Shown piece by piece: positions 23,738 to 34,339 of a stretch of 64,000 bases of DNA (positions within the stretch are counted from its first letter, which is position 1; every line of letters starts with the position of its first letter). Position numbers and translations under genes: made by a program. This stretch comes from Epiperipatus broadwayi (taxonomy: Eukaryota; Onychophora; Udeonychophora; Euonychophora; Peripatidae): assembly GCA_028023455.1 (NCBI GenBank), contig JAQFVV010012476.1, positions 3,595,555 to 3,659,554 of the forward strand, written 5' to 3'. The notes beneath the pieces are model-generated. The model made no database searches. It was not told where the DNA came from and worked only from the letters and a program-made list of their open reading frames with translations.

Positions 23738-25307
23738 AGATCTTTATCAGTTCCATTCTAAATATTAAGATCATTCTGTAAATCATCTTTTAAATTTGTA
23801 AAAATAGCACAATCATCAACTTATTGTAAATCCACAGTCCAAAAAGGTGAAATTCTTGTTTTTACATTTAATAAATTCAAAATAAAAAATCCACTGTGAA
23901 TATAGTCTCTTATCTTTATTCATGTCTGGTTAAGCCACCCATAAACAATTCCAAAGACCACTGTTATAAAAATTGAAAATAATATTGGAATGAGACTTAT
24001 TTAAAACCAGTTTTTATTTCAAATGCCTCAGTTTTTCCACATCTAGTAATAACCCTTCCTCTCATCCAGTCATGCTGTGATAACCAACCAGTTTCAAACG
24101 ATGCCATAAATCTATTTTATTAACAGGATCAAATCCTTAACCAAATCAATAAAAGCAATATATAAGTCCTTCTTTTGTTGTTGACACTTTTTAATATTTA
24201 CCAGGCAACAAAAATCATATCTATAGTGCTTCTTGATTTTCTAAAACCATATTGAGTCTCTTAAACCATTCATCTATAAATAACTGAAAGCAGTCTATTG
24301 ACCAAAATTTTTGAAAGTACTTTTTCTGTAGTGGGTGATAATTATATTCCATGATAATTACCACAATCTTGTCTATTCCACGAGTTTTTAAAAGTTGGAG
24401 CAATAAAAAAAACATCTTTAAGATCAGAAAATTACAATTTCATCTGTATAGATATTCACAATTTTTGAAGCAAACATATCACCACCATAGGTTAAAAGTC
24501 TTACCTTCATCAAGATCTGCAGCCGTTCCATTTTTATGATTACAAAGAGCCATATTGACTTCTTAAACTCAATATTTTTGCCCAAATCCAAATGAGTAGA
24601 TAAAGTGGATACATCATTAAAAGTTATTCCAATTTTTGTTTTATTATTCAAAAGCTGATCAAAGTATTCTTTCCACTTGTTTAAAATATCAGTATCTTCA
24701 TACAAAATATTATAATTGCTGGTATTAATAGGATTGTGATATCATTTTTTATGTCCATATATTGCTTTCAATCTACATGCAGCATGATTAGTTAATGTCT
24801 ATCTTCTTCACAGTTTTAATCCAACAATCATTTTGAAGACTTCTTGATCAGGCATTGAACTTCTGTCTTTAAATCTTTCTATTTGTTATGGAATTTCAGA
24901 TCCAATTTATTATTTTACCAAGCAGAGAATGTCACATGTTTTTAATTATATCATTAATAATAAGATCATTGTCAGAAAACCACTTGTGATTGTTATTTTT
25001 AATAAATCTAAGATTAGATTTAATTGTACCCATAATATGTTCCTTAAAAGAATTCCATCATTTAGTAATATAACAATTCTGAATATCCAAATTAGCATTT
25101 TTATTGTTTAATAGCTATTGAAATTGTGTATGCATAGTGTATTCTGCTAATGAACAAACACCAGTTTTCTTGTGAAAGAGAAATCAGTTATACAATATAA
25201 TAATTACAAAAAAAATCAAATCAGATGTCACTTGACCTAATTTAATAAGCTTGTATTACAAATGTTATATATAAAGCTCACAAATAAGCTCTTAACAAGC
25301 TTTGTGG

Positions 25308-25368
25308 AATATCCTCAACCCCAGACCAGTTTCTGCTACTGGCATCCTCAGTGAGGTGCTAGGATATT
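25308..25368 (-). ncRNA. Hammerhead ribozyme, type I, intact core
   Basis: Minus strand, 5' to 3': AATATCCT (outer stem I), AG-type internal loop, CACCTCA (inner stem I), CTGAGGA (core), TGC-CAGTA-GCA (stem II, 3 bp, 5-nt loop), GAAAC, TG, GTC (stem III is A-U and C-G closed by a 2-nt loop; GTC is the cleavage triplet), TGGGGTTG (inner stem I partner), AGGATATT (outer stem I partner, perfect 8 bp). All invariant hammerhead positions are present. The very short stem III is like that of newt and animal retrozyme hammerheads, which work best as dimers. Self-cleavage itself is an inference. Confidence 0.75.
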
Positions 25369-25697
25369 CAAGTATTAGATTCTGCAAAGATTGTTAAGAG
25401 CTTATTTGCGAGCTCTATATATAACATTTGTAATACAAGCTTATTAAATTAGGTCATGTGACAACTGATTTGATTTTTTGTAATTTTATTTTTTGCTAAT
25501 AAGGCTTTGGCAATTTTATATTGCTAAAGCTATTAATATATGGTATATCTGAATTTAGTTCAGTCCCATATGGCTATTTAAGTTAGATAGCTGGATTGGA
25601 AGACATATGGATGTCTGAAAATTTCAGATTTTCTACTTAATAGTTATACATTAGATAAAGTGCTGAGCTTGTTCTGATGTTTTTAATGTAATCTGTG

Positions 25698-25758
25698 AAT
25701 ATCCTAGCACCTCACTGAGAATGCCAGTAGCAGAAATCGGTCTGGGGTTGGGGATATT
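25698..25758 (+). ncRNA. Hammerhead ribozyme copy, mutated core
   Basis: Inverted copy of 25308-25368: AATATCCTAGCACCTCA, then CTGAGAA (the conserved G8 is changed to A), TGC-CAGTA-GCA, GAAAT, CG, GTC, TGGGGTTGGGGATATT. Stems I and II are kept, but the core change and loss of the C15.2-G16.2 pair predict little or no activity. Confidence 0.6.
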
Positions 25759-26664
25759 CTGCAAAGCTTGTTAAGAGTTTAAGTGATCTCTATATATAAT
25801 ATAATAATAAGATTTAATTGCAAAAAATATTAACACAGAGATGTGTTTAACATAATATTCACTAGACTCTATTCAAAAATTTGACAGGAATTGAGTTCAA
25901 AAGGGTTTTTAAGTGTATGAAGCAAAAACACAATCTGTTCAACAATATAAGCACATAACTGCATGTACAATGTGTACCTTTCTTGTATTTTGATTCCTAA
26001 CTATAATGTAATCTATTAAATGCTATTGTTTTGAGTGTGGATGCATCCATGTTCCATTCTAATCACTTTATTTTTCAGTAAATAAAGTATTTGTGGTAAG
26101 CAATCCATGCATTGTGCATAAATTCAATAGAACCAAAACATTTGAATTTAGAGACCCAATACCATTATTTCCAGTCATCTTTGGCCAATGTCTACTATTT
26201 GTACCAACATGTCCTTTAAAGTCTCCAAGAAGAAAAATTGGATCTTTCATTGGAATTGCTATAATAATGATTTCCAACAAGGAGCAAACATTTTCCTTCT
26301 CTGAAATTCTCAGAATCTTACATTAGGGCATAGGTACTAATAAAATGTGTGCAGTACCCCTATGCAAGGCAAGTTTGGTGATCACTAACCTTTAATTCAA
26401 ACAGAAAGGAATTCCAACAATGGAAGTACTAAATTAGATTTTAAAGCATATCCAGCATTATGAATTCTTCTTTCAATAATTGACCTGTACTTCCAAAAAA
26501 GTTGCATCCACTCATCTATTCTAATAAACTTCCTTCCTGTAGGAGATGCATTTTATTAAGAGCAGCTGTGATAACTTTGAATCTTGACAGTGTTTTAGCA
26601 GTAAGTGCAGTCCTTTATTCTGGTTGTGAGGAATTTGTATCAAGTAAAGTTCACACATTCCATA

Positions 26665-26754
26665 TTAAGATTGTTTTTTAAAAAAATCTTTCCAAATAGG
26701 AGGAAGTTTGTATGTATCAACTTGCGTATTGATTTTTTTAAAAAACAATCTTAA
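26665..26754. repeat. 24-bp perfect inverted repeat
   Basis: TTAAGATTGTTTTTTAAAAA.. (26665-26688) is matched perfectly by 26731-26754, with a 42-bp spacer. It lies at the 5' edge of the LINE and could be a tiny MITE or foldback; no TSD recognised. Confidence 0.6.
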
Positions 26755-27078
26755 CATTTTTGCTATTGGTGCAATTTTAACATTTTATTCAAATCAGTGA
26801 TTGTTGTGCCTCTACAATTGTCTTTCTACCTTTTATCACCCAGTGGATGACTTGTGTGACCAAGTTGAAATGTTGGTACATCAATATTTAAAATATTTTA
26901 ACATGGATGAACTCGCAAAATATGCCTTTTATATATGCAACCCGTGAAAGTCTTCATATCAACATATAATACATTGCGGCTATAACATGTGCCTTTCATT
27001 GTGTAAGTTAACTAATTTTAAGACAAACTCTACCAAAAATAGTGAAAATCTGATTGTGACTGAACGTTTAGAAACTAT

Positions 27079-28050
27079 TAACCATTTATCACATGATCAT
27101 CATTTCATATGCATACACAGGCTGTTAGTAACAGCAGATACTCTCCATACTATAAAGCAGGGGTGATCAAGATGTTGACCACAAGGTTCCTGAAAGTCAA
27201 TCATGAAGCTGACATAAACACTGAAAAATTATAGTGATAAATTCAGAGCTGATTTGAATATAAATAAAACAATAAAATACAAAAAAAGTAGAAATTGAAA
27301 ATTATTTCTTTTCCACATTACATAGAAATTGAAAATTATTGTCATTTAAAAAATAGTTAAATTTAAAATAACACCTGCTGTTATTGTCGATCTCAAAAAT
27401 AAACCCAGGTTGAAAAAAGTTGAAAAGAATTACATTATTTTTATGTAATGCTAGAGCTAAAATTCTTAGAAATATTTAATTGCTGTTTTCCCACGAAGAA
27501 ATGAAAATATCTTGTCCTGGAGAAACAAGGATTTTAATGAACAGATTTTAAAACAAAGAAGTTGTGAACTTTTTAAAACACTTCATATAGTAATTTAACA
27601 ATTGTAATTTAATAAATATTTTATAAAGTGACATGGACAATTTGTAATATTAGAGAGAGCTGAGATAATTTAATAACAGTCATAGTAAAATGTCTTCGAC
27701 AGTTCGTATCTTATAGAAAAAAAATTCACCAGATCATATCTTTTAAAAAATATCACCAATATTTGTGAATATCTAAAAAGCCCTTATAAAAAAACACCAA
27801 TTTTAAAAGAACCAGGACTTCAAAATGTTATTTTTGTCTGTTCTGGCTTTCATTCCAGCAAAAATAATGTTTTTTTTCTGGTTTCTGGTTCGAAGCCCCG
27901 AAAAAAAACATAGTCACCCTTAGATTCAATTTCATAAAAAAAATCACCCCCAACATCTAAAAGTTTGGCCACCCCTGCTATAAAGTATCCTTTGATTATG
28001 AAGGCTTGCACTTGGTGACACTACTGTTAGGAGAGTTTGATGCTGTTATT
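27079..28050. mobile_element. S-family foldback split by hAT element
   Basis: Left part: CACATGATCATCATTTCATA, ACAGGCTGTTAGTAACAG, ACTCTCCATAC (27095-27150). Right part: GGCTTGCACTTGGTGACACT, CTGTTAGGAGAGTTT (28003-28040). These are the outer segments of the S family; the ribozyme centre is absent. The hAT element at 27158-27977 separates the halves. Confidence 0.65.
27158..27977. mobile_element. hAT transposon, non-autonomous, with 8-bp TSD
   Basis: Ends are CAGGGGTGATCAAGATGTTG and the complement of CAGGGGTGGCCAAACTTTTA, the classic hAT terminal form. Both sides carry the identical 8-bp duplication CTATAAAG (27150-27157 and 27978-27985), the hallmark hAT length. At 820 bp it has no recognisable transposase (no RW or dimerisation-domain block seen), so it depends on an autonomous relative. 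Confidence 0.92.
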
Positions 28051-28059
28051 AATCATATA

Positions 28060-29064
28060 TTTCACTAATGAATTAAAAAGAGCTTGTCTACATATTTCCA
28101 AATGTAAAATGTCCATGCACAAATTTAATCTCTGCTTCATATTTAAAATATACACTTTCTGGACTTAAGATAACAATGATATTTATTATGAAATATAATA
28201 ATTTAGTAAACTTAAAATGATTGTAATTATCATAAACCAATAATACTTATTTACATCAGTTAATTTGTAATTTAATGCCTTTTGTATGTTTATTTTATTG
28301 TATTTTTTTTTGCAATGTTAACTTCTTCATTTTATTTATATTTTATAATACTTTAATTTTAATATAAAATTTGATATATATATATACATATGAGATATGT
28401 CCCTGAAAATTTGCCATTAAACAGTAATGAAAGAAGGGTATAGTGAATTAAATTATTGTTAAAATAAATATAGAGTAAATTTTATTTATAGTTCTCAAAA
28501 ACTTTTAAGTAAGAAAGGTAGTTAAATAATCAAGATTAAGTTTACTAAATGTTAAATCAATTTTTCTCCAGAACAATTAATTTATTTTTAAAGAATATAA
28601 GAAGGATCGAGTTTTAAATAGATAAGATTAGTTTTAGAAAAATTATCTCTCTGAAGCTATTCAAATATCATTTCAATAATATATGTATAAAGTAATGAAA
28701 ATAAAATTATGTGTGAACCATGACAATGTGTGCATATAAAAAAAATGGTTAGTAGGTTTACTTTATTTTATCTACAACATATAGCAAGTTGTTATTTTAT
28801 TTATATCACATATGCATCTGAAATTAAGAATTAATATATATATATATATGTGTGTGCATTTTATATAGTGATCCTGTAGATATTTCATCCATTACACTAT
28901 ACAAATCAATTTATAAACACAATATATGTCTGATTCAATATTTTAAGCTTGTAAATATAAACAATTATTAAAGCTCTTTGTTGATAATATATATTTATTT
29001 ATAAAATGGATGTATTATAATCATATATAAAATATACTGTTCCATTATTCTACTTATTTGATAT
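28060..29064. other. No recognisable feature
   Basis: AT-rich sequence with several short TA tracts (for example 28375-28386, 28834-28849). Confidence 0.5.
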
Positions 29065-31128
29065 TATAATGATCGAAATGAAATTAGAGATCGAATCTAA
29101 CTGCAAAATACGATATCTGCTCCACAGGGCGCCATCTTGGCATTTAAACCTAGAAAAATTTATAGAGTAAGCAGATACGCGCTGTTAAGATTCCACTTTA
29201 TTTAAATATTCAGATCGTTAGCCCAAGTCACTAGCTCAGTGGAGTAGCAAAGATAATAAAATATAAATTTTATATCTTAAATATAAAAGAATAAAACCCA
29301 CTGCCAGAAATTAACACATAAAAATATTTATTTACGCACATATAAAATAACATTTAAATTTTGAGGAATAAATTCACCATTTTAGATTTTTCTATTAATC
29401 TTTAGTTTTACATTTAAGTAAATTACAACCATGAGTTTAATATTTATTTAGTGAGTCGAGGATAAATAGACTACATAGATCTGCATTTGAAAAGAAAATA
29501 TTCTTCCCTGATTTAACCTTAGGCAACAAATTTCGCAATCAAACCGGCGCCAATCCATCTGATACATTTATGTATTCAATGTAGCATGAAAATACAACAA
29601 CACAAAATACTATACTGTCATGAATGTACATCTGATCAGTAAGTAGAATTAGAGAAGACATTGTCTCTCCACCAACAGGAATGTTACATCTGTTGGTGAG
29701 TAGAACAATAAACATAAAACTCCATAGGAATGGACTGCAGTCCTTTGCCATCTTACAAACCTATCCATAGGCAAACAGAAGGTGTGTGGCATATATATAT
29801 ATATAATCCTGCCTGTAGTGGATCTCATACTACATCTACAATTACACAAATATACCCAATCCATTGAACCAATTCAACTATGAAATCAACAACCTAAGAT
29901 TATCCTCCCTTAATATAACTTTACAAAACTATATAGCCATTCATGCCCGACTTAAATTTAACATTTAAATATGTTCGCACAGATTATTTTTATACAATTT
30001 GTTTTATAATGTCGAGTATAGATCGGATGCACAGATTCCACGGTCAAAAACATTCCAAATTAAACACAACCGATCAAAATACAAAGTCAATCGATAACAT
30101 CAATTGCTGAGGGAATACAGGAGACCCTTTGGTGTTCATCATAAGACACCGCAGTGACATTGTTAACTTATATGTTCTAATTGACTGTGAAAACCACAAC
30201 ATAATCAACCACTAATGAATCTATGCAACGTCTATACCCAACTTAAATGTAATGCATTTAATAATTTCTACAATAAATATTATTACAAATAAAAATAATA
30301 AAAATGGAAATGATTTTAACAAAACTTAACTATATAAATTTAAACAATCAATTATTAATTTGAAAATCAAATAAGAGTTCATTTTAAAATTTAAATTAGC
30401 TGAATCTTTAAAAAAAACAATGACGAAAGTTCTTAATTACTTTTTGTTGTTGTTGTTAATTTGTAAAGTTCATAGCTCATGGTAAAAGAGTCCAGGTTTC
30501 TGCTTTTAATTCCTGCGATGCCTCCATTGGAAGATAATGTTCTGGAGATGGCAATAGCTGGTTCAAGGTATCACAGTCTTTTCATTTTTTTTTATATACA
30601 GAGAGTGTGGTATGTGCGTCCTACCACATCTCTCAAACACAAAATGCTGGAACTCCCAGAAAAAACTGTATTTCCCTTTTTATATTATCCACACAGATTC
30701 AATCAACAAAACGTCATGAATCCATCACTTTTGTTAGGGTCTGAGCCAAGGATTAGTGCTTCCATTGGTCTAGCTAATTTCTCTTTATTTTCTTATCTAT
30801 CTTTCATCAGATCATTTTAATTATACAAGAGCCCAAGGCTAGCTTGCTTTTCAAACAATTTATAAACAATCATTTCCATTTACAGATTACAAGAATTAAT
30901 TAATACCTATTTTATTTTTAAATCTTGTACTTTTTTTTTTATAAAAAAGTACGTTCAAATACTTATTTGTTTTTTTTTAAAAAAAAATATTTTTAAAGTT
31001 TGGCATCTGTGCGAATGTATATACGTTTAACAAACATTTTAATTTTAGCGTTTAGTTTTTTATTTTTATTTGCGAACTTTTAAGTTTTTATTTTAAATTA
31101 TGTAACGACATATTTATATATCATTACA
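29065..31128 (-). mobile_element. LTR-like element, copy 2
   Basis: Begins TATAATGATC (degraded TGTAACGATC) and ends ATCATTACA; ATAT flanks both sides. Module A (29451-29953) precedes module B (30008-30250), then a segment with GTCCAGGTTTCTGCTTTT and AGTGTGGTATGTGCGTCCTA. On the minus strand TAAATAAAGTGG supplies an AATAAA polyadenylation-type signal near the 3' end of the LTR. A minus-strand frame at 29539-29751 is shared with copies 3 and 4 but frameshifted. No pol region: a solo LTR or non-autonomous element. Confidence 0.75.
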
Positions 31129-31164
31129 ATATTTTATGATGCTGTTATTTAATTTCTAAAACAA

Positions 31165-31670
31165 AATATTATTTCTAAAATTCTACCTTGCCTAATTGTA
31201 ACTATTCAATGTATTCTATCCTCTTCCATATCTTCCTGATGAAAAAAATCAACATTATACATTTTAAAATGTTTTTTTTCATAAGTCATAGCATTGGCCG
31301 TAAGGAGAACCCACAGTAACCATCTGCAAACAACTATTTTCTTGCAAAGCGGCTGTGCTGACCTCTCGACTAACAACACTTGAAATGTTTTCGAGATAAC
31401 TTCTATAATGTAGATAAAATCTATCTTGCACTAAAAACTATGTTCAAATTTACTATAAAATATTTTATAGATTGTGTCACATGACTAATACAATGAATGG
31501 GTGATTTTATTATAGTAGTCTCTAGTTCCATATCCAGCAAATGGAAGAAAATTGATTGATCTTATGATCTTGCCATGGTATATAAATATTTATAATAAAG
31601 ATATTTGTTTTTCTCTCCACAATCCATTTTATATTTCATTATGTCTTTACAATTGTAATATTACATGATA
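31165..31670 (-). pseudogene. LINE 3' fragment, same family as 22890-26690
   Basis: Aligns by eye with 22915-23300: CAATGTATTCTATCCTCTTC, CATATCTTCC, TTGAT..TATGATCTTGCCAT, TTTATATTTCATTATG. It is the 3' end of the LINE thumb region, more decayed, and is interrupted by a SINE-like insert at 31276-31382. Confidence 0.65.
31276..31382 (-). mobile_element. tRNA-like SINE or small RNA retrocopy with 9-bp TSD
   Basis: A less AT-rich 107-bp insert flanked by AAATGTTTT (31267-31275 and 31383-31391). On the minus strand it runs CAAGTGTTG.., TAGTCGAGAGG (matches A-box TRGYNNARNNG), CCGCTTTGCAAG (like a tRNA-Ala anticodon arm), GTGGGTTCTCC (weak B box) and ends in a short A tail next to the duplication. 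The insert falls in the middle of a LINE remnant whose sequence continues on both sides. Confidence 0.55.
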
Positions 31671-32290
31671 TCAACCTCTTTTGTCCCACTATTTTTATAC
31701 TAGCTATTGCATACGATGTAAATGTGGTGAAAGTAGATCATTTGCTATTACAACAATATTTTGGAAGTTTGTGTCATGTGATATTTAATTGTCTTTATAC
31801 CAATTTGGTCAGAGAACAGAGATGCCTATAGTTAAATATGTAGATACTGAACTGGTTTCAGATTTATATGATTATATAGGCATGTTGACATAGACTTTTA
31901 AAACATTAACATTTCTTTCAATTTAAGTTGGTAACTTAATAGTAGGAAATACTAGATAGCTTCTAAAAGAAGGGTGCATTAGATCAAACACATCCAAATT
32001 CATTGTTACCATAGTGTATTTAGTTGATAAAATCATAAGATAGACTCTATATTGGATAGAGAATTGCTAGATTGGGAATTATTAAACCCTACAGGCTGAC
32101 ATCTATTGACTGCTAAAAGTTGCATTATGTAATGTAAATGTGTTGAGAAAAAAAAGAAATATTCAATAAACATATTCTTCTATTAATTACTATAATAAGT
32201 AATAACAATTAATAATAAATGATATCAATTCTTTTAATAAAAGTGTGCATAAAAATTAAGGATGAAGATTAGAGAATATTTTTTTACTAC
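31671..32290. other. No recognisable feature
   Basis: AT-rich spacer, nothing recognised. Confidence 0.5.
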
Positions 32291-32643
32291 TAAATATCAT
32301 GTGATCACCATTTTCCATTCTTGCACAAGCTGTTAAAACAGGGACAATTCTGCATATAGTAGTATCAGTAAGTGCAAGTTATAGTAATCAATGGATGCAA
32401 GAAGATTTATGTATAAAATCTTCCTCTAGTAACTATTCATCCCAATATTCCCAGGTTAGTTTCTAGCTTGCTTTTATCAGTGAGGAGCCTTGGATTAATG
32501 CAGAACTTTCAAATCCAAAGCTACTCACTGATAAAAGCCATAAGCTAGAAACTAGGCTGAGGATATTGGATGAAAAGGTCCTAGATAGAAATTTTATGCA
32601 CAAATCTCACATTCATTGATTACTATGGCTCGCATTAGATAGC
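32291..32643. mobile_element. S-family foldback with opposed hammerhead motifs
   Basis: Outer segment ATCATGTGATCACC and ACAAGCTGTTAAAACAGGG, then the left arm and an inverted right arm meeting at about 32500. Both arms carry hammerhead-derived sequence: minus strand 32442-32495 and plus strand 32513-32571 (ATCCAA, CTGATAA, AAGCCATAAGCT, AGAAAC, TAGGC, GAGGATATTGGAT). Core G8 is changed to A in both and the cleavage triplet is altered, so these copies are likely inactive. Confidence 0.7.
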
Positions 32644-32849
32644 AATAATATATGAAGAGATTATCTTAAGACATTAAACTACTTAGTTTAAAACTTACAA
32701 TTTTTCTCCCTAAAATTATAAGTAAATGAAAAAACTCTATTCAGGATTATTCACTAAGGTAACATATATTGAGAATTGACTGGATAAACAAGGATTGAAG
32801 TGATATCAACAAAAGAAAACTTCAGGAATTAAAAAAAAATTTTTTTTTA

Positions 32850-33300
32850 GTAAAGTTAAATAGACAGATGGATCAATGCAATCATGGATGGATAAATAAA
32901 ACATGTATAAATGTCAGTGAATATAGATTTTATGGATTTTACTAAGTAAAAACATTTATAGATAATAGAATGGAAAGAAATCATTTATAGATAACACATT
33001 AGATATAAAAAAATAAATTTATAAAGAGGTAGATGAATCAATAGTTATTTATCTATTGAAAGATGGCAAGATGTAAGAGAAATAAATTGGATCAATAAAC
33101 AATTAAAGTTGGATAGATAAACAGGCAAATAATTACAGATGAATAAATAAAAATATAAATATATTGAGAAATAAATGGATGAGTTAAAAATATTTATAAA
33201 TAGATGGAAGGATAAAAAGTTTTGCAAGTAAATAGTCAAAAACATTTATATATAAATAGTAGATAGTTGAATGCATTAAACAAAATTTGTGAATAGTTGA
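32850..33300. repeat. Degenerate GATA/GATG-type tetranucleotide tract
   Basis: Long run of imperfect GATGGATAAATA-like motifs (ATAGATAAAC, GATGGATGAATAAATA variants) without a fixed period. The 66-codon minus-strand frame at 33045-33245 is a by-product of this composition. Confidence 0.55.
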
Positions 33301-33576
33301 TAAAAGTAAGATGCTCTGTATGTTTTAGTGCAATGATAAAGTGACAGATTCAAAAGATAAGGGTGATAAAATCAAAAGACAAGAGCAGTCAGGTTGAAGC
33401 TCAATAATATAACTTTTAATGCTCAAATGTCATATGACACTTTAAGTAAGTCAGCATTAAATTATTTTATTTTACAGTGGCAAACTCTCCATACAGTAGT
33501 GCCACTCAGTGAAAGCCAAAGTAATCAATTGATGCAGGTTGGTTTGTGCATAAAATCCCTATCTAGTGCCTATTCA

Positions 33577-33626
33577 TCTAATATCCCCAACTAGTTTCCA
33601 GTTTGTGGCTTTCATCAATCTGAGAG
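33577..33626 (-). ncRNA. Hammerhead-derived motif, left arm, mutated
   Basis: Minus strand: TTGATGA (C3 changed to T), AAGCCACAAACTG, GAAAC, TA, GTT, GGGGATATTAGAT. Cleavage triplet and first core base are altered; the folded shape is otherwise as at 34169-34227. Confidence 0.5.
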
Positions 33627-34168
33627 CACTACACCTAGCCCTTAGGATCTAATTCAAACCCACAAAAGCCACCCTTTATCTTCTCAGCTAACTATAAAGC
33701 TTTGAATCCAAAATGAAAACACAATAATGTTTTCCATTCAAGCTCATTAGTTTGTATAGTTGTATAGATCTGAACTCAGTTCAACATCCATATTTTTTGG
33801 TGTCTTTGCTCTTTAATAATCACAGTCACCATAATGCTATTGGACAGGATTGGTATTAAACTATTAAACATCACATGATTACACACAAGCTGTTTTCCCA
33901 GTGCAAAACTCTCCATAAAGTAGCATCACTCAATGCAAGCCAGAGTAATCAATAGGATTATGGTGGCTTTGGTTATTAAAAAACTGAAAATACCAAAAAG
34001 TATGAATGCTGAAATGAGTGCAGATCTATATGACTACACAAACTAATGAGACTGAATTGGAAATATTATTTTTTCATTTTGAACTCAAGGGTTTTATAGT
34101 AAGGTAAGAAGTTAGGTGGATGCTGGAGCGTTGCATTATATCCTAAGGCCTAGGTGCAGTGCACTCAG

Positions 34169-34227
34169 ATACAAGGCTTCTCACTGATGAAAGCCACAAG
34201 CTAGAAACTAGTCTGGGGATATTGGAT
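34169..34227 (+). ncRNA. Hammerhead ribozyme, type I, intact core
   Basis: ATACAAGGC then TTCTCA (inner stem I), CTGATGA (core), AAGCCACAAGCTA (stem II AGC/GCT with CACAA loop and an A-A closing mismatch), GAAAC, TA, GTC (2-bp stem III with 2-nt loop and cleavage triplet), TGGGGA (stem I partner, six pairs counting G-U), TA, TTGGAT (outer stem I partner, five of six pairs with ATACAA). Every invariant hammerhead core position is present. It lies in the right arm of an inverted repeat, so the left arm supplies the complementary strand and could suppress folding. Confidence 0.72.
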
Positions 34228-34339
34228 AAGTAGGCACTAGATAGCAATTTTAGGCACAAACCTTTCTGCATCCACTTATTACTCTGACTGACTTGCACTG
34301 AGTGGCGCTACTGTATGGAGAATTTAGACATTGTTTAGT

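Larger units (their letters stand above)
25205..25797. mobile_element. L foldback element with two opposed hammerhead motifs
   Basis: Arms 25205-25304 and 25385-25485 are inverted repeats (TTAATAAGCTTGTATTAC, TAAGCTCTTAACAAGCTTTG and complements). A second, inverted copy of the loop lies at 25698-25758, followed by another partial arm. The whole is flanked by the 11-bp direct repeat AATATAATAAT (25194-25204 and 25798-25808) and sits inside the LINE between its endonuclease and RT parts. A diverged relative may lie at 46420-46550. Confidence 0.65.
22890..26690 (-). pseudogene. Long degraded APE-type LINE (endonuclease + reverse transcriptase)
   Basis: Read on the minus strand from 26690. Endonuclease: RTALTAKTLSRFKV, ERRIHNAGYALKSNL, then FLLGDFKGHVGTNSRHWPKM and NSNVLVLLNLCTMHGLLTTN (26280-26068; the GDFN-type catalytic block and the T-N block). 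Linker: WFSDND (about 24950) and WKEYFDQLLN (about 24670). RT: DCGNYHGI, VLSKILVNRLL, TQYGFRKSR (24390-24220), a degraded catalytic region, LGLLINVEKNS (about 23560). Thumb: SSQYK, then LDWTCKMN (about 23115), WEDMAENRIHWRAKV (about 22975-22930). This is the full layout of one element of about 3 kb, riddled with stops and split by two insertions (25205-25797 and 23585-23737). Confidence 0.85.
33472..34333. mobile_element. S-family foldback, long form with extended palindrome
   Basis: Left arm 33472-33840 and right arm 33955-34333 are inverted copies: GCAAACTCTCCATACAGTAG at the left answered by CTACTGTATGGAGAATT at the right, and inside them a segment not seen in short copies (TTTGTATAGTTGTATAGATC answered by GATCTATATGACTACACAAA). 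The middle (33850-33950) holds a further partial outer S segment (ATCACATGATTACACACAAG, GTGCAAAACTCTCC). The right arm has an intact hammerhead core at 34169-34227. Confidence 0.75.
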
